Assembly (NCBI GenBank): GCA_023128855.1
Contig: JAGMDE010000077.1
Coordinates: 1 to 9,940, forward strand
Direction: 5' to 3'
Length of the DNA: 9,940 nt
Source of the DNA: Thermoplasmatales archaeon
GTDB lineage: Archaea > Thermoplasmatota > E2 > DHVEG-1
A program made the translations under genes and the position numbers. This document shows positions 1 to 6,059 of the stretch, one piece after another. Below the pieces are notes generated by a model. It was not told the DNA's origin and ran no database searches. It saw only the letters and a list, made by a program, of their open reading frames with translations. The stretch's first letter is position 1, and the number at the start of each line of letters is the position of its first letter.

Positions 1-728
1 CAGGTGTAGATACAGATGGAGATGGCATAGGTGATACACCATATAATATATCTGGTGGGAATAATCAAGACCTTTATCCATTGATGTATCCATGGGGTGA
101 AAATCGACCTATTGCAGATTTCACCTATTCAAAATTACAAAGAAAATTTGATGGGTCGTCATCCTATGACCGTGATGGAATCATTGTGAATTGGACCTGG
201 GATTTCGGCGATGGTACAACTGGATATGGAATGATTGTTATCCATACCTATTATGAAGCTGGGACATATAATGTGAAGTTGACAGTTACAGATGATGATG
301 GGTTTGAAAATAGTATAACAAAGAGCATCGAAGGTGAAGGAAATAAACCACCTAATGCTCCGATAATAAGTGGTCCCTCTACTGGGAAGGCCGGTAAACC
401 TATATCCTATGTTTTTGTAACAGGGGACCCAGATGGAGATGACGTATATTACAATATTCTCTGGGGAGATGGAACATTTAAGGACTGGTTTGGTCCCTTT
501 GAGTCAGATCAAATGGTATCAGTAAATCACACATGGTCTGAACCAGGGGTATATACAATTAAGGCTAGAGCTAAGGATGCTTGGGGTACTGTGGGTGAGT
601 GGTCGGCACTGAACGTTATCATGCCAAAAAACAAAAACAGCCACAGTCAATCTCAGAGTCGTTCTCAGAGCCAAAGCCAATCAGTTACTATCAAACGACT
701 TGTTGTAGTTGTACCCCGTGTGAGATAA
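1..728 (+). CDS. 3' end of NosD-type beta-helix protein with PKD domains (5' partial)
   Basis: The reading frame is open from base 3, so the gene begins upstream of the window; 241 residues are visible. Residues 1-30 include DTDGDGIGDTPYN followed by a GGNNQDLYPLM segment. From family knowledge, this is the usual end of archaeal NosD/parallel beta-helix repeat (carbohydrate- or surface-binding) proteins. Residues 38-110 form a canonical PKD domain (WTWDFGDG, HTYYEAGTYNVKLTV). Residues 115-206 form a second, divergent PKD-like domain (DPDGDDVYY, LWGDG, NHTWSEPGVYTIKARAKD) of the type repeated in the four downstream genes. The tail from residue 207 starts MPKNK like its neighbours (MPRNR), then becomes a Ser/Gln-rich run and ends VVVVPRVR instead of the conserved hydrophobic tail. 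Likely extracellular. The internal ATG at 81 is not the start because homology continues upstream of it. The passenger function is inferred from the repeat end only. Confidence 0.8.
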   Translation, partial: GVDTDGDGIGDTPYNISGGNNQDLYPLMYPWGENRPIADFTYSKLQRKFDGSSSYDRDGIIVNWTWDFGDGTTGYGMIVIHTYYEAGTYNVKLTVTDDDGFENSITKSIEGEGNKPPNAPIISGPSTGKAGKPISYVFVTGDPDGDDVYYNILWGDGTFKDWFGPFESDQMVSVNHTWSEPGVYTIKARAKDAWGTVGEWSALNVIMPKNKNSHSQSQSRSQSQSQSVTIKRLVVVVPRVR

Positions 729-810
729 ACACCACATCAGCAATAAGGGGAGTTACATCCTCGCAGGAAGGTATCACGTCAGCTTACAAATCTAGTCCGA
801 GATAATATAA

Positions 811-823
811 ACATTTATATATT
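811..823 (+). promoter_or_regulatory. Archaeal TATA-like box for the first C25 gene
   Basis: The AT box TTTATATA lies at 814-821. With the usual archaeal spacing of about 25 bases, transcription would start near 843, just before the GGGGAAG ribosome-binding-like site (846-852) and the ATG at 859. A second AT-rich candidate, ATAATATAAA, lies just upstream at about 802-811. Inferred from composition and spacing only. Confidence 0.45.
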
Positions 824-858
824 CTATTTGCTTGTAAAATAGATTGGGGAAGTAAAAT

Positions 859-3408
859 ATGAAGAGAAAAATTGTAGGTGTTTTAGTTTGTATACTGATG
901 ATTGGTAGTGTTCTGGCAAGTGCAACCGTAAACGTAAATGGGGAAACAGTTTTGTTTGATATCGAAGATGGAACAATTAGTGTAACCATACCTGTGGGAA
1001 CATATGAAATTGAAAGCACTGAACAGGGAGATGAAATCTCTGTTGAAGACTTTGGTCGTTTATTGATCCCGGGAAAACCAAATGTACCATCGAAGATATT
1101 TTCTATTGCTATTCCACCTGGAGCTGAGGTTGTTGATGTTAGTTTTGAAGTCTCTGATAGTATCGTTCTTACCGGTAGTTATGAGGTGCCACCAGTGTCT
1201 TTACCAAGAGTGATATGTGAGGAAGATCCTGAAGTTTATCAACAAGAGTTAAACCAGTATAATGAAAACTATAACGAGGTTTATGGTAGTGATGATCCAT
1301 ATCCGTCTTCGGTTGTAGAATTTGTTCGCACCGCTGGTTACAGGAAGTACAATTTGGTGGATGTTAGAGTTAATCCATTTACTTATTATCCATTGTCTGG
1401 TGAATTGGTTTATTGCCCTGAGATCACTATTGATGTTAGCTATACGTTTCCCGAAGGTTTTTCCTATGAGGATATAATGGTTGACAATATTCCTAGAGCA
1501 GAACAACTTGCAGAAAAAATTATTTATAACTATGACGAAGCAAGTAGTTGGTATCCAAGTGGTTCGACAGGTAGAGAAACTTATGATTATATCATTATTA
1601 CACTTGATTCATTGACCTCAAAAGTAACACCATTGGCGGACTGGGAGGTATCTAAGGGTAGAAGTGTGTATGTTGCGACTACTGACTGGATAGATTCACA
1701 CTATAATGGTTGGGACCTTGCTGAGAAAATGAGAAACTTTTTAAGAGATAAATATCCCTCAGGAAAATGGGGTATTTTAGATGTTTGCCTTATCGGTAGT
1801 TATGATAATGTGCCCATGCGTCTTACAGCTCAAAATGTAGGATATGGGGCACCAGAGACTGATTACTACTATGCAGAACTCTCCCTTCCAGATAGTGAAT
1901 CTTGGGATAAGGATGGAGATCACCAGTATGGTGAAGACTCTGATCCTATTGATTTCTATGTGGAGGTAAATGTTGGAAGGATTCCTTGGAGCAACGCTGA
2001 TACGGTGAAACATATTTGTGAAAAATCTGCTGCTTATGAACAAAACAATGATCCAGCATTTAAGAAGAACATTCTCCTTATTGGTACTTTCTTCTGGCCT
2101 GATACTGACAACGCGGTGCTAATGGAGGCAAAGGTTGATCAAGGGTGGATGTCTGATTGGACAATGACACGTATGTATGAAGAGGCTCAGTCTTCATATC
2201 CGTGCGATTATGATGTGAGTTATGCTAATGTAAAGAATGTGTGGTCTGCCGGCTCGTATGCCTTTGTTGACTGGGCTGGCCATGGTTCACCTACTGCTTG
2301 TTATGAATATTACCCATCACAGGCTTTTGTAGACACAGACACCTGCAACTACTTGAATGATGACTATCCAGCGATTATTTTCGCTGATGCGTGTAGTAAT
2401 TCTGATACCGATTATAATAACATAGGTCAGATGATGATGAAGCAAGGCGCCATTGGCTTCCTTGGATCTACAAAGGTTGCTTTTGGACTTCACGGCTGGA
2501 ATGATCCGTATGATGGTTCTAGTCAATCACTTGATTACTTCTTTACCACTTGTGTTACTTCTGGAGATTACTCGCAGGGTCAGGCTCATCAATGGGCTTT
2601 ACATGAGATGTATACAAACGATCTATGGTATTATACAAGGTTTGAAATGTTCGAATGGGGTTCCCTTTGGGGTAACCCTGATCTTACAATGGGTGTTGTA
2701 AGTCGTCCACCAGAGACGCCAACGAAACCAGATGGACCAGAAGAGTGGACTATAGATATAGAGGCTACCTTCACAAGTACCACTACAGATCCTGATGGAC
2801 ATAGCATCTATTACTTGTTCAACTGGGGAGATGGAACCAATAGTGGATGGCTTGGTCCATATGCCTCTGGGCAGACTGGAAAGGGGTCACATGCCTGGAC
2901 TGAGCTTGGAGACTTCCAGATAAAGGTAATGGCCCGAGATCAGTTCGGTGTTCCAAGCGACTGGTCAGAATCAGTTAATATTTCAATTGTTGAAAATGAA
3001 CCGCCAGAAAAACCAATAATATCAGGTCCAAAAACTGGGGCAGCACATAAGGCCTTGAATTTTATATTTGTTTCAACAGACCCAGATGGACACGATTTAT
3101 ACTACATGGTCCATTGGGGAGATGGCCACTATATACCCTATCAAGGGCCATATGCTTCAGGTGAAACAGTAACATTTAGTCATTCATGGAGCGAGGCAGG
3201 AAATTATACAATTATTGCAAAAGCAATGGATCAATATGGAGCGAAAAGTCCACAGAACAGCATTAAATTAAAGATAACTGAGAGCAATAACAGGATGATA
3301 GTTAACCCCGCATTGCTTCGAATTCTAGAAATTCTCATGGATCATTTTCCACTGTTAGAACGATTCCCTAATGCGTTTCCAATACTCAGATACATATTAG
3401 GAGGATAA
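859..3408 (+). CDS. Secreted gingipain-like C25 cysteine peptidase with PKD-like repeats
   Basis: 849 residues. Residues 1-22 are a signal peptide (KRK, hydrophobic core, likely cut after LASA). Residues ~45-230 resemble the C25 propeptide (RLLIPGKPNVPSKIFSIAIPPGA), an inhibitory prosegment normally removed on maturation. Residues 242-614 are the peptidase C25 domain, opening with YDYIIIT and closing with WGNPDL. The catalytic His is H475 in WAGHGSP and the nucleophile is C512 in FADACSNSD, a spacing close to that of the gingipain dyad. Two PKD-like domains follow (about 616-712 and 715-808, each with DPDGH...YY and WGDG), then a tail (810-849) ending FPNAFPILRYILGG. The ATG at 859 is chosen because the signal peptide and the upstream GGGGAAG site match the paralogue at 7758. 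Likely role: extracellular degradation of proteins; substrate specificity cannot be read here. It appears to be its own transcription unit. Confidence 0.93.
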   Translation: MKRKIVGVLVCILMIGSVLASATVNVNGETVLFDIEDGTISVTIPVGTYEIESTEQGDEISVEDFGRLLIPGKPNVPSKIFSIAIPPGAEVVDVSFEVSDSIVLTGSYEVPPVSLPRVICEEDPEVYQQELNQYNENYNEVYGSDDPYPSSVVEFVRTAGYRKYNLVDVRVNPFTYYPLSGELVYCPEITIDVSYTFPEGFSYEDIMVDNIPRAEQLAEKIIYNYDEASSWYPSGSTGRETYDYIIITLDSLTSKVTPLADWEVSKGRSVYVATTDWIDSHYNGWDLAEKMRNFLRDKYPSGKWGILDVCLIGSYDNVPMRLTAQNVGYGAPETDYYYAELSLPDSESWDKDGDHQYGEDSDPIDFYVEVNVGRIPWSNADTVKHICEKSAAYEQNNDPAFKKNILLIGTFFWPDTDNAVLMEAKVDQGWMSDWTMTRMYEEAQSSYPCDYDVSYANVKNVWSAGSYAFVDWAGHGSPTACYEYYPSQAFVDTDTCNYLNDDYPAIIFADACSNSDTDYNNIGQMMMKQGAIGFLGSTKVAFGLHGWNDPYDGSSQSLDYFFTTCVTSGDYSQGQAHQWALHEMYTNDLWYYTRFEMFEWGSLWGNPDLTMGVVSRPPETPTKPDGPEEWTIDIEATFTSTTTDPDGHSIYYLFNWGDGTNSGWLGPYASGQTGKGSHAWTELGDFQIKVMARDQFGVPSDWSESVNISIVENEPPEKPIISGPKTGAAHKALNFIFVSTDPDGHDLYYMVHWGDGHYIPYQGPYASGETVTFSHSWSEAGNYTIIAKAMDQYGAKSPQNSIKLKITESNNRMIVNPALLRILEILMDHFPLLERFPNAFPILRYILGG

Positions 3409-3418
3409 AATAGCCCAC

Positions 3419-3446
3419 CTAAAAATCTCTTTCTTCTTCTATTTAG
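3419..3446 (+). terminator. T-rich archaeal terminator after first C25 gene
   Basis: A pyrimidine-rich tract (TCTCTTTCTTCTTCTATTT) starts about 17 bases after the stop codon, with no strong hairpin. This fits hairpin-independent oligo-T termination in archaea. The same A-run-then-TCTCTT arrangement follows the next two genes. Confidence 0.55.
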
Positions 3447-3487
3447 CAACATTTGAATTAAACTATAATACTATAAATTTATGATTT

Positions 3488-3495
3488 GGAGGAGG
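3488..3495 (+). promoter_or_regulatory. Strong ribosome binding site that fixes the start of the gene at 3507
   Basis: GGAGGAGG, 11 bases before ATG 3507, complements the archaeal 16S 3' end. A possible TTG start at 3486 overlaps this site and would place extra residues before the signal peptide, so 3507 is preferred. An AT-rich stretch at about 3459-3481 (ACTATAATACTATAAATTT) probably contains the TATA box, but I cannot decide which part. Confidence 0.65.
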
Positions 3496-3506
3496 CAAGA
3501 AAGAAA

Positions 3507-5579
3507 ATGAAAAAGAAAATAATAGGTATTTTGGTTTGTACGCTGTTGATAGCCGCTACTGTTTTTCCAGTAGCAGGAACTGTGACGAGGACGGCAGAGC
3601 TGGTGGGAACAGGGAATACACCGCATCAACCACCAACGTATGACATAGTGTATGAGACAGTCTGGGATGGATGGGACGGCGATAGATTCCCCTTTGGGCG
3701 GTCTGACTTTGGTTTCTTAGGGATACCCTTTACAGGATGGACGCCGCCAGACCCAATTATCGCTGCCGGGCCTGAACATTTAGTGGCAATGACGAATGGC
3801 GCGATCGCCTTTTTCCAAAAGGACGGGACCAAGATCTTCCAGGACGAAATTGAAGATAGCTATGGCTTCTGGGGTGAAGTAGGGGCCACCTACTTTGTGT
3901 TTGACCCTGAAGTAATCTACGATCCCCATACAGACCGGTTCATGGCACTAGCGGCAGAGCGAGGACCAGGAAGCAAATCATACTATCTACTAGCTGTATC
4001 TGATGATGCAAATCCTAGTGGCTCGTGGTATAAATACCGTATTGACGTGACAAGTCTGGCAGGAGGGGATATTGACTCTCCAAACATTGGCGTGGACTCT
4101 CAAGCAGTCTACCTTACAGCCGATTTTTTCACTGGTGGACAGAAGTACCTTGTCTATATATTGGAAAAGGAACCTTTGCTTAGCGGCTCAATCGGCGTGA
4201 CACGGAGCATGCTGATCACTGGTTCACAGTCGTATGGAATCCCAGTAATCTATGGTTATTCACCAGCGATGTATATGATTGAGCACTTTGAGGGATCGAC
4301 CAATACCAAATTACGACTGCATGCTATCACAGACCCGTTGGGCACACCGCAACAGGTGACGTATGATTTAAATGTTCCTTCTTACTCGCCACCTGAGGAT
4401 CCTCCCCAGAAGGGAACGTCAGTACGGCCGGAGACATTCGATAGCCGTTTCTGGAGCTGCGTATGGCGAAATGGCTCCCTGTGGGCCACACACCACCAGG
4501 GGAGCACCCGCGTTATGGCACGTTGGTACGAGATAACGACGAATGACTGGCCATCAAATGGTGTGCCGGAGTTGGTACAGTCCGGTGACATCGACCCTGG
4601 ACCAAGCATCCGCACCTTCTTTTCAGCCATAGCCCCGGACGGGTACGGCAATGCCGCGATGTGCTTTGCGCGATCTTCGCCAGATGAATACATATCGATG
4701 GCACGGTGCACAAGACGATCAGATGATCCTTTGGGAACGATGCGTGATGTAGTAATAGTTAAGAACAGTGACGCACCCTATAATGGTGGTAGATGGGGAG
4801 ATTACAGTGGAGTAAGCTGTGATCCATCAGACGACAAAACATTCTGGATGCATGGAGAATACACACCTGGAGGCGACATATGGAACACATGGATCTCTAA
4901 TTGTAAAGCGCCAAATTACCCACCAGATGCACCAGAGATCACAGGTCCAACTATTGGAGCAGTAGGACTAGAATATGAGTATACTCTTGAAACAACAGAC
5001 CCAGAAGGTGAAGATGTCTGTTACTATGTCGAATGGGGGGATGAGACTAACAACGGGTGGATTGGTCCATATGCTTCTGGTGAAGAGGTAACTGTCAATC
5101 ATACATGGACTTCACCAGATGATTACGAGATAAGAGCAAAAGCCAAGGATATTAATGATGCTGAAAGTGATTGGTCTGATGTAATCGTTTTAACCATAGT
5201 TGTTACTGATCCGCCAAGTGTACCAGATATATCAGGTACAGAACAAGGAAAACCAGGAGAGTCTTATAGTTATTATTTCACATCGACAGATCCTGATGGA
5301 GATGATGTATCATATTTCATTGATTGGGGAGATGGAAGTGTACCAGATTGGACGCCTTATCGAACTTCTGGAGCAATACTCAAAGAAAATCATGAATTTT
5401 CTGAACAAGGAAACTTTACAATCAAAGCAAAAGCAAAGGACATTTATAATGCTGAGAGCGACTGGGCAACACTGGAGGTTACAATGCCAAGAAACCGAGC
5501 AATGCAGAGACCATTCCTAAACTTCCTACAACAATATCCAATATTGTATCAGCTATTACAGAGATTCTTACGACTCTAA
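3507..5579 (+). CDS. Secreted protein with large unknown (propeller-like) domain, two PKD-like domains and C-terminal tail
   Basis: 690 residues from ATG 3507. The N-terminus (MKKKIIGILVCTLLIAATVF) is a signal peptide matching the neighbours. Residues ~45-465 form a domain with motifs such as DPIIAAGPEHLVAMTNG, FDPEVIYDPHTDRFMALA, LLAVSDDANPSGSWYKYR and GVDSQAVYLTADFF. I recognise this pattern from uncharacterised secreted proteins of bacteria and archaea; a sialidase/BNR-like beta-propeller fold is my guess, and no catalytic residues can be assigned. Two PKD-like domains follow at 472-568 and 569-659 (WGD, HTWTSPDDYEIRAKAKD; WGDG, HEFSEQGNFTIKAKAKD). Residues 660-690 are the tail, MPRNR...RPFLNFLQ...LLQRFLRL. 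Counted GC is 54% at 3721-3840 and 57% at 4441-4560, against 37.5% at 5221-5340, so the N-terminal domain is compositionally foreign to its own C-terminus. Likely extracellular or surface-bound. Gene identity is certain; function unknown. Confidence 0.9.
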   Translation: MKKKIIGILVCTLLIAATVFPVAGTVTRTAELVGTGNTPHQPPTYDIVYETVWDGWDGDRFPFGRSDFGFLGIPFTGWTPPDPIIAAGPEHLVAMTNGAIAFFQKDGTKIFQDEIEDSYGFWGEVGATYFVFDPEVIYDPHTDRFMALAAERGPGSKSYYLLAVSDDANPSGSWYKYRIDVTSLAGGDIDSPNIGVDSQAVYLTADFFTGGQKYLVYILEKEPLLSGSIGVTRSMLITGSQSYGIPVIYGYSPAMYMIEHFEGSTNTKLRLHAITDPLGTPQQVTYDLNVPSYSPPEDPPQKGTSVRPETFDSRFWSCVWRNGSLWATHHQGSTRVMARWYEITTNDWPSNGVPELVQSGDIDPGPSIRTFFSAIAPDGYGNAAMCFARSSPDEYISMARCTRRSDDPLGTMRDVVIVKNSDAPYNGGRWGDYSGVSCDPSDDKTFWMHGEYTPGGDIWNTWISNCKAPNYPPDAPEITGPTIGAVGLEYEYTLETTDPEGEDVCYYVEWGDETNNGWIGPYASGEEVTVNHTWTSPDDYEIRAKAKDINDAESDWSDVIVLTIVVTDPPSVPDISGTEQGKPGESYSYYFTSTDPDGDDVSYFIDWGDGSVPDWTPYRTSGAILKENHEFSEQGNFTIKAKAKDIYNAESDWATLEVTMPRNRAMQRPFLNFLQQYPILYQLLQRFLRL
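5136..5455 (+). repeat. 320-bp near-identical block shared with the next gene (copy 1)
   Basis: Base-by-base comparison with 7137-7456 (constant offset 2001) shows only two differences, at 5213 (G/T, silent Pro codon) and 5376 (A/T, Ile to Leu). The block covers the end of one PKD-like domain and nearly all of the next. Outside it the two genes diverge quickly, which points to recent duplication or gene conversion. Confidence 0.9.
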
Positions 5580-5599
5580 AAACACGAACAAATAAATCA

Positions 5600-5627
5600 A
5601 TCTCTTTTCTTTCTTTTTTCTTTTTAT
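5600..5627 (+). terminator. Long pyrimidine/oligo-T terminator
   Basis: About 21 bases after the stop at 5579 lies an almost uninterrupted C/T tract (TCTCTTTTCTTTC followed by two T runs) ending in ATAATTT. There is no hairpin before it, as expected for archaeal intrinsic termination. Confidence 0.6.
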
Positions 5628-5717
5628 AATTTACATCCCCTTAAACCATGCTATACATCCTTGTTTTCATGATATAATAGGCATATTTTCTCTTTTGATT
5701 CTACAATTTGACGTAGT

Positions 5718-5748
5718 GGGTTATAGTAAATTATTGATATGAAATCAG
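5718..5748 (+). repeat. Intergenic direct repeat, copy 1
   Basis: GGGTTATAGT, then a spacer, then TTGATATGAAATCAG. Compared with the copy at 5918, the first ten bases are identical and the last fifteen differ at one position; the spacer between the blocks is two bases longer here. The copies begin exactly 200 bases apart. Confidence 0.65.
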
Positions 5749-5916
5749 TCTAATACGCCTAAATCTTTCCTATTTTTATCCTTGTTTTTATCGCATAGAT
5801 TTAAATCCCTTCGAGAGAGATGTACGCCGCCTACCGGGGTCAAGCTTAAAGTTCCTTTTAGTAACGGTTTTTGACAGGTTAAAAAAACAGAGTAAATAGT
5901 TAAATACATCTGTTGC

Positions 5917-5966
5917 GGGGTTATAGTGATGTTGAGATGAAATCAGAATGTAAGCCCCTATTTTTT
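5917..5966 (+). other. Stem-loop candidate followed by six T
   Basis: GGGGTTATA (5917-5925) can pair with TGTAAGCCCC (5949-5958) with one bulged A and two G-T wobbles. Inside it, TGAT (5927-5930) can pair with ATCA (5942-5945). TATTTTTT follows directly. It may be a small structured RNA end or a terminator of an unseen transcript. Hand-folded only. Confidence 0.3.
5918..5946 (+). repeat. Intergenic direct repeat, copy 2
   Basis: GGGTTATAGT, then GATG, then TTGAGATGAAATCAG; see copy 1 at 5718. This copy forms the 5' arm and loop of a possible hairpin that closes with CCCC at 5955-5958. Confidence 0.65.
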
Positions 5967-6008
5967 GTAACAGAAACAGATGTTGATATTAACAGTTGTT
6001 AAGGAAAT

Positions 6009-6016
6009 ACTTAAAT
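6009..6016 (+). promoter_or_regulatory. Archaeal TATA-like box for the gene at 6060
   Basis: ACTTAAAT, preceded by a purine-rich GGAAAT that could serve as the BRE, sits about 47 bases before the ATG. This predicts a start near 6040 and a 20-base leader carrying the strong ribosome site GGGAGGT at 6046-6052. Confidence 0.45.
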
Positions 6017-6059
6017 CAAATTAACTAATACTAATTATAAAATAAGGGAGGTAAAAACT

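Larger units (their letters stand above)
5628..6008. other. Non-coding stretch with direct repeats and a GC-rich island
   Basis: This is the only gap over 300 bases in the window. It holds two imperfect direct repeats (5718-5748 and 5918-5946), a palindromic AT box GATTTAAATC (5798-5807) and, just downstream, a GC-rich island at 5825-5840 (13 of 16 bases G or C) in otherwise AT-rich DNA. A stem-loop candidate spans 5917-5958. No ORF has a convincing start, ribosome binding site or length. It could be a degraded mobile element, a small RNA locus or both; I cannot identify it. Confidence 0.5.

Noticed and set aside
599..805. 68-codon ORF overlapping the end of the first gene; considered as a frameshifted true tail
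   Set aside because: Its translation lacks the conserved tail and is Cys/Thr-rich low complexity; nothing supports a frameshift into it.
859..930. Lipoprotein signal based on the conserved Cys in the signal peptides
   Set aside because: The Cys is inside the hydrophobic core with many hydrophobic residues after it, and lacks the small residue/Gly context of a lipobox cut site.
3486..3506. TTG start giving a longer protein beginning MEEARKK
   Set aside because: It overlaps the GGAGGAGG ribosome site; ATG 3507 gives a signal peptide aligning with the neighbours.
4382..4713. Two overlapping antisense ORFs of 66-109 codons
   Set aside because: They lie wholly inside a well-supported gene in its GC-rich part, where stop codons are rare on both strands; no start signals or protein-like features.
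5752..5900. Antisense open frame of roughly 50 codons across the GC-rich island
   Set aside because: No ATG with a ribosome site; forward frames over the same island are also partly open, so openness reflects composition. A remnant coding piece cannot be excluded.
5926..5946. C/D box small RNA (GTGATGT near a C box, GAGATGA near a C' box)
   Set aside because: No CTGA D box at the expected place, and both C-like boxes deviate from RTGATGA.
5718..5946. CRISPR array
   Set aside because: Only two imperfect copies 200 bases apart, with no regular spacers and no cas genes.
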